This document shows positions 20,636 to 31,796 of a stretch of DNA of 64,000 nucleotides, one piece after another (position 1 is the first letter of the stretch; each line of letters starts with the position of its first letter). The notes beneath the pieces were generated by a model. That model saw only the letters and a list, made by a program, of their open reading frames with translations, was not told the DNA's origin and did not search any database. The stretch is from Bactericera cockerelli. Its lineage: Eukaryota > Arthropoda > Insecta > Hemiptera > Triozidae. The stretch is from contig CM044966.1 in the NCBI GenBank assembly GCA_024516035.1, forward strand, positions 18,857,094 to 18,921,093. Reading direction: 5' to 3'. Both the position numbers and the translations under genes were made by a program.

Positions 20636-20858
20636 TAAAGTTACCAGCTTGGTTACAGCTGGGGGGGAGTGATGGTCTCTAGCCAACTTAAGTTGAAAGT
20701 TGGCTTGTCCTGAACCACAAATTCCCATGTGTGATCATGATCAACCATCATGAAAACTTGGACTTTTTCTTTATTACGACGAAGATTTTCATGGGAAACT
20801 CACACACCAGGTACTCAAATTAACCTCACCCAGCCTGGGTGGGGCCGGCAATAGGGTT
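20636..20858. repeat. Family M repeat, carries the SINE-F/G core (minus)
   Basis: CCAGCTTGGTTACAGCTGGG and GAACCACAAATTCCCATGTG match 35187-35520. It ends with GGGAAACTCACACACCAGGT and TTAACCTCACCCAGCCTGGG, the reverse complement of the central domain of SINE-F and SINE-G. Confidence 0.55.
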
Positions 20859-21164
20859 TCAAGTTAAATGGTTATCGTTATCCATCCAATCCAATTTATT
20901 GTTACTAAAACAACAATTCACCAACAATTCAGGATAAGAGAACTTGATTTTTTTTTTCTCTTTTTCTTTGTAACTGCCAATTTCTCGTTGTCTATCGCCC
21001 CTTTGCACTATGGACCCCATGTTAGGAACTACCGAACTAGATCATGCATCATCATCTCATCAAAGTCATCAATCATCATCATCAATTCAAGAAAGAATAA
21101 TAATAATATTAAATGTAATGAGGACAAAACACAAAGTTATTAAGTCCAGAACTAACATTAAACT

Positions 21165-21272
21165 GGGCGCAATATTAGCTCAGTGTCAAGATCTGGCCAT
21201 GCGGAAGGTCCTGAGATCGAACCCCATAACCGACAAAAAATTCCAGTCATATTCTGATTACAGATGTTTGTA
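21165..21272 (+). mobile_element. SINE-E head fragment
   Basis: GGCGCAATATTAGCTCAGTG, CCATGCGGAAGGTCCTGAGA, TCGAACCCCATAACCGACAA. Diverged and cut after the head. Confidence 0.65.
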
Positions 21273-21318
21273 GCCTGGGTTCGAACTCGCGTCTTGTGGA
21301 CCTTACTATAACTATAAC

Positions 21319-21534
21319 GTGCATTTGTACTAAAGTGGTTAAGGCGCTGGTCTGTTAATCCAGGTAGCGTAAGGATCCGTGGGTTCGAATCCCAGCCAAT
21401 GCATGAATTTTTCATATTAATTTGAGTTTGTCACCACACAATAATTTTATTATACTCTGAGGGTTAAGTGGTAGAAAATGCTTTGATTATTAACCTCGCC
21501 TGGAGGTTACCTTCCACTAAAGAGTATTATTATA
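21319..21534 (+). mobile_element. SINE-B
   Basis: Head GCATTTGTACTAAAGTGGTT, B box GGGTTCGAATCCC, body and (TTA)n tail. Immediately followed by TACAGGGTCCGCC, a terminus-like motif of another element. Confidence 0.86.
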
Positions 21535-21751
21535 CAGGGTCCGCCAGAAATAAAGGTACCACACAAAATATCTAGGCAGTCTCAGGGGGTCAAATTTGGA
21601 ATCTTAAATGAAACCACCCTGCTTGTGATATTTTTTTGGAAAGCATTTAATTTTTATTTTTTATGCATACACACGAATAATACTATTGCATTTACGTGTA
21701 TGATAGGGTATACCTATCCAACTGTGCCAAAACCAACCAACCTCTGTTGGC

Positions 21752-21816
21752 ATAATGGGACTACCGGTCTTGCGCTGACAGTCTAAATAAAGCACTACTT
21801 ACTTACTTACTTACTT
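21752..21816 (+). repeat. Family J repeat with (ACTT)n tail
   Basis: GGCATAATGGGACTACCGGT, CTTGCGCTGACAGTCTAAAT and AAAGCACTACTTACTTACTT. The tandem ACTT tail after AATAAAG supports a retroposon 3' end. Confidence 0.55.
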
Positions 21817-21869
21817 ACCTACAATAATATGATAAAATATACATACTTAAATATTAGATAACTTCTTCT

Positions 21870-21957
21870 TTTTCTCTGTCTTATCCCGCTTGAGCAGGGT
21901 GGACGTTGTTCAACCTCATGGTTGAGGTTGGTTGGTTTTGGCGCAGTTGGAATGGAA
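21870..21957 (+). repeat. Family K repeat
   Basis: TTTTCTCTGTCTTATCCCGC, GCAGGGTGGACGTTGTTCAA, CCTCATGGTTGAGGTTGGTT and GGTTTTGGC. Confidence 0.65.
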
Positions 21958-22140
21958 CAGAGTATAGGTATTAAATAGATATAAATTAAGATTAACATAA
22001 TATTTTCACTTAATGAAGGAAATTTATAGGCTAGTAGTGACGGAAAAGTTTGTTAAATGCAGTGTACGATATCTCCGGCAAAGTTTTGTTTTAAAAAACG
22101 CAACCTCGTCCGGAATACTTTCAATAGCAACTTCTTTTCA

Positions 22141-22478
22141 GAAATGTCTTACAAACAGGGTGGTCCAATTTATAATATAAACGAGAACGCGGGTCCTGGT
22201 TTTGCTTCTGAGAAGGCTGTAAAAAAGAAACATCGAGTATATTCCGAGATCAAGAATAATTTCATCATCGTGGCTGTCTCTGTAGAAACGCTCGGACCTT
22301 GGGCAGAAGAAACAATGGGATTTATAAACAAAGTTGGCTACATTTGAAAACAAAATACAGGAGAACCAAATGCACAAGCATACCTTTTCCAAAAAATGTC
22401 ACTTGTAATCCAAAGAGGAATTTGCTCAAGTATTCTGAGTACTTTGCCCTCTGGATTGCAAATGGCAGAAATGTATTA
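22141..22478 (+). pseudogene. LINE C-terminal relic (ETLGPW ... IQRG motif)
   Basis: The + frame reads KHRVYSEIKNNFIIVAVSVE, TLGPWAEETMGFINKVGYI and a stop. It continues out of frame as TGEPNAQAYLFQKMSLVIQR and GICSSILSTLP. The pattern (VAIETLGPWG, TGE-R, F-QRIS-AIQRGN, LGTLP) is one I associate with C-terminal regions of retrotransposon polyproteins. The frameshift or stop makes it a dead fragment. Confidence 0.55.
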
Positions 22479-23063
22479 TCTGTAAAAAAAAATATACTCA
22501 CACAAGTGAAATTTTTACAACTCTAAAATAATAATAATAATAATCAGTACGGGATCAGTACGGTTTAACCCGCAATCAGTACTGTTGTGAGAGAAATCTC
22601 TCATATATTAATTTTTTGAAATGTTTAAAAACTATCTTATGGGATTCACGTTACTTCATGGTCGACCCTGTATAACTCTGTTGGTAAACTACATGATGAT
22701 TTCCATTCTGCAGCATATTAGGACATGAAAAAAAATAAGAACACAATGTAGTGAACCAAGGGACGAGGTTAAAGCCGGTGGCTTTCTCTTCCACCGAACC
22801 AAATTTGATTCCAAATCAAATGATTCCAAATTTGATCCCCCCGGGGGCGCCCTTGGTAATGATAAAAAGTCAAAACCAAGTAGGAAATGTTTCCCTTTTG
22901 ATATACGAAATTGAACACATGTTTGATCATTTCTCAAAATTTAAATCCGTTCTCTAGATATTTCGAGTGGCTCCAAATGATTCCAAATCTGATCCCCCTG
23001 GGGCCGCCCCTCGTAATGATAAAAGTCAAAACCCAGTAGAAAATGTTTCCATTTTGATATAAG

Positions 23064-24640
23064 TATAAGTAGTGCTTTATTTAGACTGTTAGCGCAAGAC
23101 AGGTAGTCCCATTATGCCAACAGTTTACGAAACTGTTGGCATAACTGCAGTGCCGGATTAAGGCTGCGCGGGGTCCTTGGCAATTTCAAGGCGCGGGGCC
23201 CCAAATTTGTACTGAGTTTATTCTAAAATACTATTTTTAGAACCTTGAAATCGAAGCAAAGTGTCCTGAGGACCAATCCATAATAGTATCCAAAACGACG
23301 TTTATAACACCAAAGGCAACATTTTTTCCGAATAATAGTAGAAATATCTAAATATGTATTATGAAAAGAATATGTGTAGAAAGATGTCATTAGGTAAAAT
23401 GTGTAGAAAGTAGATCATCGATTACTATGAAGATTTTATCGCTAGTATTGAATGCTAATTTTTTTAAAGGTAACTTTCCAAATTAATTCCAAACAATCAA
23501 AAGGCACTTTTAAAATGACCAAAGATTTTTTTTTCTTTTAATGGTACTAGAATGGCATGTCTTGAAAAACAATCCAAACCATCAAGATAAGTAAATTTGA
23601 CGGTGCCGCAGGCGAAATTTTTGCAAAGTTATGGGGTAAAGTACTCGGAAAATAGATAGAAAAAGATATCTTGAAAAATTCATTAAAAGCGCCGCAGACG
23701 GCTATAATGAAGATCATTGGTTAAGATGTCGATAAAGCCGATCAAAAGTTTGATGGCAGAGATTACCTAACGCGATAATCACGTCCTTTGTCAATATTAT
23801 TTATTTCAAATACGAGTAATTATATTATATTATGGAAGAGAATGCCGTAGGCATTAGCGCCGCCCTTGATCAAGTTTTGTTTAATTATTTCAACTTTATC
23901 TCTTGTAAATTGTATATATTATATTTTGTAAATAAAACTTGTTAAATCTGTTTAATAATATATTATATAAAGAGCCGCAGGTAATAGGTATCTAAAGATC
24001 TACCTATTTTCATATACATATGTGGTCCATTTTAAGGGGGTCCCGTGGTTTTTCTTTTAATATTTTGCTCAACTGGCTGTGATTTTATTTAATATTAAAA
24101 TCCAGAAAAACCGAGTTAAAGGTCATTTAAACACTTATAATTTATGTAAGCTGCCCGAAAGGCGGGGCCCCCAAAATCGCGGGGAACTTGGCATCTAACA
24201 AATCTGACATATTGGTAGGTAATCCGCTAATTTCTATGTGGTTGATCATTGTTTATTCAAGGAATAGATAATAATAGGGAGCCCCGCGCTTTTCCTTCAA
24301 TTTATGTACTTTGTTGTCAGTGTGTTTTTTTCACTTTTATTTCTTCTTCTTACTCATTATTCAAAAGTACCTAGTGTAAGCTTTTAAAAAATCCATAATA
24401 CCTGGTGTAAGCTTTTAGCTTTTAAAAGAACTCATAATATCTAGTGTAAGCTGCTCAAGCGCGGGGCCCCCTAAAGCGCGGGGCCCTTGGCATCTGTCAA
24501 ATCCGCCATATGGGTAATTCGGCACTGCATAACTGTTGACAATATACGAAATTGAACACATGTTGGAGCATTTCTCAAAATTTAAATCCGTTCTCTAGAT
24601 ATTTCGAGAGGGGTCCTTTTTTTGGCGCACCCTGTATAAC
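23064..24640. other. Nested-insertion block (family J repeat interrupted by hAT element)
   Basis: AGTAGTGCTTTATTTAGACT (family J, minus) begins at about 23068. The 1380-bp hAT element then interrupts the surrounding sequence at CATAACTG. The downstream text AATATACGAAATTGAACACA at 24540 repeats 22903-22920, showing that the block lies inside a locally duplicated repeat ending GCGCACCCTGTATA. Confidence 0.5.
23148..24527. mobile_element. hAT-like element, 1380 bp
   Basis: TIRs CAGTGCCGGATTA and TAATTCGGCACTG, with a perfect 8-bp TSD CATAACTG (23140-23147 and 24528-24535). It shares the GGGGCCCC/GCGCGGGGCC subterminal blocks with the 400-bp copy at 6994-7393. The interior is AT-rich with a LINE-tail-like piece at about 23830-23950. 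No transposase ORF. Confidence 0.92.
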
Positions 24641-24864
24641 ATCGCAGATGTACCTGGAACCTAGGTCGATGGCCAAAATTAATGAGCGCACTGGAAACTG
24701 GAAGTTCAATGTTTTCTTGAGTGCAAAATGTGAATATTATGATAATTAATAGGAGAGGTAATGAGGTAATGAATGCAAATTATAGGAACTCCAGTGTTGG
24801 CAAAAATAATTTATTGAATGGATCACTTGCTTTATTATTATTATTTTCATTATTATTATTATTA

Positions 24865-25012
24865 ACCGACCTCAGTAGCTTGATCGATAAGACGGCGGAC
24901 TTGTAACCTGGAGGTCGGTGGTTCAAGTCCCGGTTTCAGCGTAGATTTAGTAAAGCGAGTTAGAGTAGTTGTGATATCACGAAAGTGACTAACACAAATA
25001 TGATAACTTTTC
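24865..25012 (+). mobile_element. SINE-C, full length
   Basis: ACCGACCTCAGTAGCTTGAT, A and B boxes (GTGGTTCAAGTCCC), the TTTCAGCGTAGATTTAGTAA body and ACACAAATATGATAAC end. Confidence 0.9.
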
Positions 25013-25029
25013 ATTATTATTATTATTAT

Positions 25030-25165
25030 TATTATTGATCACTTTAATAATAATACATATGTACTAAACAAGTAATGATAAAAATTATGAGCAAAATAAA
25101 CAAGAAAATAAGATGAATATAATTATAGGGTTATTGCCTACGGCAATCTTTTCCACTCAAGTTCA
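25030..25165 (-). mobile_element. LINE 3'-tail, diverged
   Basis: A-rich stretch then GGGTTATTGCCTACGGCAAT and CTTTTCCACTCAAG, the reverse complement of the GGAAGAGATTGCC tail. Confidence 0.55.
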
Positions 25166-25184
25166 TCGCAAAGATATTTATATA

Positions 25185-25399
25185 ATAATAATAATAATAA
25201 TAATATCGCCTTATTTATACTGCCCGATTAAGACTATTAAAGTCCCATTATTCCAGTAGTAAGCCCAAGACATATTATTATGTGGTAAAAATCCCAAATG
25301 GGATGATAACTTGTCATGTCCCGGTTGGGTTTCGAACCCACGATCTCTGGAATCTTTGGATTCACAGAGTGCCGCCTTTACCACTGAGCTACCGGGACA
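25185..25399 (-). mobile_element. SINE-A, full length
   Basis: (ATT)n end, ATCGCCTTATTTATACTGCC, GTTTCGAACCCACGATC and GAGCTACCGGGAC. Complete on the minus strand. Confidence 0.92.
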
Positions 25400-25797
25400 G
25401 ACTATGGTATTTTTTAAATATTTTTTCGAGCCCAGCAGGAACTCTGTTAAATTTTACGGCAAACTTTCGAAATTTGAAATTTTATTAAAACGTTTTTCAA
25501 TATTCCCGCAATCCCGCTGTTAAAACTGATTAGTCCAGCGCGAACCACCTGCTCCAGCAGAGTTTAAGCGCCTAAAAGGAAAAAAATCTGAGGTAATCGA
25601 ATTCCGCCACTGGTGACTCAACGGTAACAGATAGTTAAAAATCAGTGCCTAATTCGTAATCAGCACCTAAAAATTATTGGATTTCATAGGTCGCAACCCC
25701 CATCTAGGGTGAATAATAAAAAAGTTAGTCCAAGCGGGTCCCCCCAAAATACCGGTAAATTGGGGGTGGGTTCGAAAAAGTTTGAGATATCAAAAAA

Positions 25798-26200
25798 GTG
25801 ATAGGAGTAAATTATTTTTACCCCTATTATTTTTTTAATTCGAGAAAATGTTGTTCTCTAACTTTTTTTGTATCTTTAACCAATTCAAAGGAGCGGCGGT
25901 TGCGGCCAATATTTGCGGCCCTGCGGCCCCATCTTGCAACCGATTTCAACCAAAAGTTTCGTGGTTTGTCTGGTGCATAAAACTAATTTGTATACCAAAA
26001 AGCTAGAGAGCTTTTACCGTTCTCGAGATATCCTGTTTACACACAGACAGATAGACGCACGGACCAATGGCTGAAAACAACTTTTTTGGTATCCTGAGGC
26101 TATGATTCGCCCAGAAATGTGAAAAACTGAGTAGGTCAAATTTTCGACGAATACAATACTTTCCTTATTATAGGATAAGGAAAGTAAAAAACTGATTAGT
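25798..26200. repeat. Family R repeat ending in ACTTTCCTTAT palindrome
   Basis: CTCGAGATATCCTGTTTACA, GACGCACGGACCAATGGCTG, AAAACAACTTTTTTGGTATC and a palindromic end TACTTTCCTTATTATAGGAT/AAGGAAAGTA. A related copy is at 60935-61095, and the solo end palindrome recurs at 42163-42197 and 42349-42378. Confidence 0.55.
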
Positions 26201-26982
26201 TGGGGCGCCATAAAACTCGCTATTAAAACTCGTAGATGCGTCAGCAGCGGTGCGGCCGGCGCCTTAAATTTAAGAATTCTCTTTCTGTGTAAGGCAACTA
26301 AGGCATATAGATTTAAAAAAATCTGGTGTGACACCACACGACTTTCCTTATCCCGCGAAAAGCAGCCAAACTCCACCCCTGGTGACTCAACAGTAAAAGA
26401 TAGCAACAAATGCATGCCAAATTTGTAATCAACTCCTTAAAATCATTGGATTTAATATTTCACAACCTGTGAAACACTCATCTTTTTTCTTATTTTAAGA
26501 AGAAAGAAAAGGTAAAATTCTTCTATCGAATTCAAAACAAGATTTGCATTTTTCTTTCTATCCAAAGTGGATTCAAATGGAATAAAATGGACGAACTGGA
26601 AGAAAGTCATTTTTCTTTTGGAAGAGGAAATTTGTCCTCTTCCTCCTTCCAGTTTGGTTAACCAAAATGGATTTATAAAATTCTTGCTTCCGTTACTTTT
26701 ATAGGTTAAGTCCATTGTTTATCTTTAAAAGTACCGAAACGCATTTTTCTTTCACGAATAGTGGGGAAGCTAAACTTGGAAGAAAATGGAATTATTCAGA
26801 AATACCGAACCTGGAAAAAAAAATTTATCCAAAGAAAAAACACGGCTAAGGAGTGAGGTTTCAATTCTGAGACCAGTGCATCCTACCCACTAAAAAACCC
26901 TCCGGAAGAACAGACCGGGAACCGATTTGAAAATCATTACTTCCGGTCCTACGTATATCACTACGTACCGATAAATTTGCTC

Positions 26983-27013
<31 letters not shown>

Positions 27014-27311
27014 CTTCTTCTTATTGTCTGTTGATGAAGTTTATTTGTTTTGTTTTTAAATACATTAAATTAAAACACTTCTTTTGCCCATTATTTAATT
27101 CTCCTTGTCCTTGTTCTTCATAAACCTGTTATCTTATGTGCAAAGTTTATAAAAGTTTTGTAATAATGACTGAAATAAATTTGAATTATTCCTTAAAAAA
27201 AAATTAAAACACTTGAGTGTCTGGAGAGTCCAGAATTTGCATGTGCTCAATGACTCCAGTGATCATCTGGCCATGAAATCTGCAGTCCAGGAAACGATTC
27301 CAATCTGAAAT

Positions 27312-27362
<51 letters not shown>

Positions 27363-27840
27363 AAAAATTAAAACAATAAACTGATTCCAAGTTCAAACGA
27401 GTTTCCTCTCATGCATGGATGTACAATGAAGATGAAGTAGGTCTGTATAATCCTTACACCCTTACACGTTCATATAATCCTTTATTTAAGAAAAGTTCAT
27501 TATTTTGAATTAAGAGTGATACAATTGTCTTACATATATTGATCCTCATTCCTTCTTGTCTTGAAAATTTTGAGCCTTGATGTCATTACGTCATTATTCC
27601 TCTGAATCCAAAATAATGAGTTTTGAAAAAATCATTGAAAACACAGTTTTTTTCTACATATACTGTATGGAGTGTATGGGTAAGGTCGACAATGGCAAGT
27701 ACTTCATTCAATTTTGCGAATTGGCTTTGCTATCTCTATGCCAATTTTTGTGTAATATCTGCAATTAGAAAAAATATGGAAAATATTTTTGTCCAACAAG
27801 AAATACACACATTATACGATAAAAAAAACCTATGCGTTCC
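26201..27840. other. No recognised gene
   Basis: Low-complexity landmarks are poly-T runs near 26988-27013 and 27313-27358 (46 T). Small ORFs lack splice signals and protein motifs. Confidence 0.3.
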
Positions 27841-28216
27841 GCTAAATTTGTCACTCAGTGTACAAAGAGATCTACGTCAGACCTAATAATCGTCATCGAG
27901 GAAGCGCTGGCCAAATACTGAGAATACACCAAAAGTTGTTTTTTTTTATCGATTTTGCAAAGGGCTTATGATATAGTTTGGATTGAAAGGAAATTCAGTA
28001 CAAGATGGAGAAATTTGGAATACCGGAAAAATTGTTAAATTAACTAGTTTAAGTGTAAAGTAAGAATAGAAAGATCAACCACATCAGCATTTGAAATTGA
28101 CGCGGGAGTGAGACAGGGAGATGGGATTTCGCCTTTACTAAGCCCTAGAAAACATGAAAAATACCAACATGGAAATGCGTATTGCGAAGAAAATCAATAT
28201 TCGAGCATATGCTGAT

Positions 28217-28560
28217 TTTTTTTATATAAAAGTTTAAACGTATTTTATTTGTAAAATACAATTGCATGAACACTATTTTTTTTTTTTTTTTTTTTTTTTT
28301 CTTTATTTGTTACATTACTACATACATTCACAAATATAATTATGGCAAAAAATGTATTTTTAAACAACCCTGTCAGCTGAAAGCTGGTGGCGGGTGTTTA
28401 TAAAATATATAAAAAGAAATATATTGGTTTCTTTGAAAACTAAAAAAAGAGGGGAAAGAGGAAAGAAATATTATAATACATATAAAAAAAACAAGAAAAT
28501 AGAGAAAAAGAGGTAAAGATGTAAGGTCCTATGAACAGTGTTACAGAAAAGACAATAGTA
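28217..28560. mobile_element. 344-bp insertion splitting the RT active-site codons
   Basis: Flanked by the direct repeat ATGCTGAT (28209-28216 and 28561-28568). Removing it reconnects GCATATGCTGAT to GATATAGATG, restoring A-Y-A-D-D. Contents are AT-rich with a poly-T run (28276-28300) and CTGTCAGCTGAAAGCTGGTG. Family unknown. Confidence 0.75.
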
Positions 28561-28979
28561 ATGCTGATGATATAGATGTCAGACAATATCCAAAAAATAA
28601 AAGTCTTGTTAAAAATTCTAATCAAGCAAACAGAATCAGTAGGCCTCAAAATCAATGATGAAAAGACAAAATTGATGTACATGAGAAGACAACAGAAGAC
28701 ATGCCCAATAGTAGGAAACATTCTAAACATAGACAACCACTCCTTTGAACGCACATCCAATTTCAAATATTTGGGTGCAATACTGACTGATGACAACACT
28801 GAAGATACTGAAATACAAAACAGAATTAATTTAGCAAATAAGAGCCTGTGGGCATGCAACAAACTAATGAGTTTAAGGTTTTTTTTTTTTTTTTTTTAAG
28901 GTTACTCTCCAACTGCACAAAAATCCGGATCTAGAAGTCTAGTATTCGCCCAGTATTGACGTATGGTGCAGAAAACCGG

Positions 28980-29188
28980 TATTGTCCCGGTAGCTCAGTG
29001 GTAAAGGCGGCACTCTGTGGGTCCAGAGATTCCAGAGTTCGTGAGTTTGAAACCCAGCCGGGACGTGACAAGTTATCCTCTCATTTGGGAATTTTACCAC
29101 ATAATAATATGTCTTGGGCTCACTGCTGAAACAATGAGACTTTAATAGTCCTCATCGGGCCTTATCACTAAGGCGATATTAGTATAAT
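28980..29188 (+). mobile_element. SINE-A with target-site duplication
   Basis: Full SINE-A inserted in the RTE relic. Flanks AAAACCGG (28972-28979) and AAAACTGG (29189-29196) are an 8-bp TSD with one substitution. Joining the flanks restores the RT reading Y-G-A-E-x-W-I-L-N. Confidence 0.9.
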
Positions 29189-29819
29189 AAAACTGGATCC
29201 TAAATAAGAAAAACGAGAAAAAAGTAATTACATTTGAGGACAAAGTCTTGCCTAAAATTTTTAGACCTATAAACAATTAAACATCAACGGCTACTGGAGG
29301 AAGAAATGACTGTAACAAAGAAATTCGGGATTTATACAAGCAACCAGATGTAGTGGGGGAAATCAAAAGCAGACTTAGATGGTCTGGGCACAAGGCACAT
29401 CCTAAGTGCGCGAACACAACGGAGGAGAAACTAGTCCCTGGGGTGGACCCTGTTACTACGCAGAATAATTCCGTGCCTGGCTAACGGGAACCAACTTAAA
29501 AAGTTTGGTTCTCCTGATAACAGCTCTGATCCCTCCTCGAAGGCACGAGACCGTCAGAATCTTCTAGAATCTCTAGTGAGTGTTTCCACAATTTTACTTT
29601 CTTTATTTCAACGTGTGGCTTTCCATTTCCCAAGAAAAACCAGCGGCCCTCTCTTGCTACCACCATGCTATTAAATGTAAGCGGCCACAACGGAGTCCCA
29701 AAAATTGTCTATACCAAGCTGTAGGTACTAGGGTCTGGGATTGAGGGTGTAGGGTCTAGGCCAGGGTCCTCGTTGTGGCCGGCTACTCAGATGGTCCCCG
29801 GGCACAGCCTAAGAAAAGA

Positions 29820-30005
29820 AGTTGGGTGGAAGAGATTGCCATAGGCAATAACCCCGCCCTTTAGTTAGGACATAATTAAGTATATATTTTATTTGTTTTT
29901 TTTTTTCTTGTTTATATTATTAATACTGTCAATTTTATATTTAATTTTTACCATTGTTTGTCTGTACAAATGTTCTGCTAATAAAGAGTTTCTAAATAAA
30001 AATAA
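29820..30005 (+). mobile_element. LINE 3'-tail
   Basis: GTTGGGTGGAAGAGATTGCC, CCCCGCCCTTTAGTTAGGAC, a T-rich stretch, then AATAAAGAGTTTCTAAATAA and an A-rich end. Confidence 0.75.
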
Positions 30006-30039
30006 ATAAAAGAAGAAACCAGTGCAATAAAACAAACTC

Positions 30040-30175
30040 TAACAAAAATAGTGCATGCGGAAGAAGACAGAGAGGTAGTCCAGGAACAAGTTGGTGGAAA
30101 CAAGTTCAGAATGTTATGCAAAATATGAATTTAGGAGAGAATGACGCACAAGACAGATGCCAGACGAAGTGTTGC
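30040..30175 (+). pseudogene. RTE-like LINE C-terminal relic
   Basis: Reads RRRQRGSPGTSWWKQV, then QNVMQNMNLGENDAQDR. It resembles the RGRPRTRW-x-D-x-(V/I) and AQDR end of RTE proteins. It may be the displaced end of the 27840 copy, separated by later insertions. Confidence 0.55.
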
Positions 30176-30218
30176 TGAGGCTAAATACATACCTTGATAC
30201 CTTGATGGACCCGTGATT

Positions 30219-30420
30219 TCAAGCGTTGTCGATTTCTCGCCAATGCTGCAGGTCGCAATGCTTCTTCCATCTCTCTCTATCTTGTGCCATCCTTGTCCAT
30301 TTTGGACCAGTTGATTTTATTATTGGATCTTCCCATCTGATGTTCGGTCTTCCTCTCTTTCTTTTCTTGTTTCTGGGGTACCACATACATACTGCGGTGT
30401 AAATGGCCATGGGAGTAAGA
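30219..30420 (-). pseudogene. RTE-like LINE C-terminal relic (minus)
   Basis: Minus frame: RNKKRKRGRPNIRWEDPIIK, then GPKWTRMAQDRERWKKH. K-R-G-R-P-x-x-R-W-x-D and M-A-Q-D-R-x-x-W are the conserved end of endonuclease-RT (RTE) proteins. No upstream RT domain is attached. Confidence 0.7.
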
Positions 30421-30554
30421 GTAGAGTATAGTGAAATGTGACGAGAATCATAAACAAAATCACATAAACTACGACATCTGGCTGGAGGACGCTGTACCCA
30501 TCACCAAATTTTTGTATTCGTAATTTGGTTACAATTGATTTTAAGGGATATACA

Positions 30555-30690
30555 AAACAATAAAATGAAAACAATATATACAATAAAAAGGAAAAATAAT
30601 AGAAAATTATACATAAAGAAACATATGTGTTAACTAAAGGGCGGGGTTATTGCCTATGGCAATCTCTTCCACCCAAACCTTTCTGTTTAT
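30555..30690 (-). mobile_element. LINE 3'-tail (minus)
   Basis: A-rich start, then CTAAAGGGCGGGGTTATTGC and CAATCTCTTCCACCCAA. It interrupts a SINE-E remnant (30497-30553, TTTTTGTATTCGTAATTTGG). Confidence 0.75.
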
Positions 30691-30799
30691 CCAGAACTTG
30701 GAGTCACAATGACACAACAGAGGTTAGATCAACGAAGAGTAATCCTAAAAAACAAGAAACTAACAGATGAAACAATACAAAAAATCAAAGATGAAGTAA

Positions 30800-31376
30800 A
30801 ACAGGCTTTTTTATTTCATAGCCATGAAACAGGAGCTACTACAGGCTCTTGTGGTCTGTGTAGTAGCTTACCCAATCCGTAATATGCCTCCCCTCTGTTG
30901 AGCGAGAAGTGACACAATACTTCCCAATTAGGTGCTGGGTCAGCAGGAGTGCACCGGAGGGTATCCCTTACAAACAATCATCATCATCATATTGTGGCGT
31001 CATCGTGAACGATGGTAGCCAGACAGTGGAGAAATGACTCAGCACTTCTACTACTGTCTTTACAAGCAGGCTAATAATTTACAAGGGCCCGCCCTAGAAC
31101 AAAGCCAATGCTGGTCTATTCCCTATTTATAGCCCCCAGCCAGACTGCTGGTCTACTCCCTGTTTATAGTCCCCCAGCTAGACTGCTGGTCTACTCTCTG
31201 TTTACAGTTCCCCAGCCAGACTGCTGGTCTACTCCCTGTTTACAGTCCCCCAGCCAGACTTAAACAAATGTAACGAAATTAATAATACAATTTTTGTTGG
31301 CCCGGGGGATCTAACCTGAGAACTTCCGCATGTCAAGCGAGTGCTTAACCACTGATCTAATCGTGCGCTTGTGTAC
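30800..31376 (-). mobile_element. SINE-E interrupted by a family V element
   Basis: 3' part at 30800-30977 (CATAGCCATGAAACAGGAGC, TGCCTCCCCTCTG). Head at 31268-31376 (CCGCATGTCAAGCGAGTGCT, TAACCACTGATCTAATCGTG). The family V insert between them duplicated AAACAA. Confidence 0.87.
30978..31261 (-). mobile_element. Family V element, 4 VNTR units, with defined ends
   Basis: The insertion into SINE-E is bounded by the direct repeat AAACAA (30972-30977 and 31262-31267), which fixes both ends of the family. The tail side begins TCATCATCATCATATTGTGG. The VNTR side ends CCCCCAGCCAGACTT after four 38-bp units. Confidence 0.9.
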
Positions 31377-31796
31377 CTATTAATTTCGTATTTAATGGGT
31401 ATCTACTTACATCAAAATTTCCAGCAAGAAGCATACATGTACAGGGAACTACTGAACGGCTGAGTGCTTATGCGCCGACCTCTGATGTACCAAACCAGAC
31501 ACTTCTACATGTAATTATTATTAATATTTCACTCTTGATTAAAGTTATTATACATCGTACATTATAAAATGATTCGTTTGTGTGTGTTTAATGTTTATGT
31601 TTAATCGCGTAAAACTCGATAACTACAAGTCAGATTGAGATTTGCATAGTTATCAATGACAGGCTCATTGGCGTTATAGCGTTAATAAAACGTCAATATT
31701 TTAAAAGTTGAGCTTTTCAGCTTATTCAATTGGGTATAAAAAACAAGATGTAAATAAGTGAGGACTACAAATTGAGGCATTTCCGGATGATATAAG
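31377..31796. other. No recognised gene
   Basis: AT-rich sequence; no repeat family or exon recognised. Confidence 0.3.

Larger units (their letters stand above)
27840..29470 (+). pseudogene. Decayed RTE-like LINE reverse transcriptase
   Basis: Disrupted frames recover RT pieces in order: a TSDLIIVIEEALAKY-like segment, FIDFAKG, AGVRQGDGISPLL, RAYAD then DDID (the YADD box), GLKINDEKTKLMYM, HSFERTSNFKYLGAILTDD, IRPVLTYGAE, WILNKKNEKKVITFEDKVL and YKQPDVVGEIKSRLRWSGH. This is the layout of RTE-type RTs. It is broken by frameshifts, an insertion at 28217-28560, a poly-T run near 28880 and a SINE-A at 28980-29188. Confidence 0.8.

Noticed and set aside
21537..22673. Transposon bounded by CAGGGTCCGCC and GTCGACCCTG
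   Set aside because: End similarity is limited to a few bases and there is no supporting TSD beyond TA; left unassigned.
28440..28862. 140-aa hydrophobic ORF on the minus strand
   Set aside because: Antisense of the RTE relic plus its AT-rich insertion; hydrophobicity comes from A/T-rich codons.
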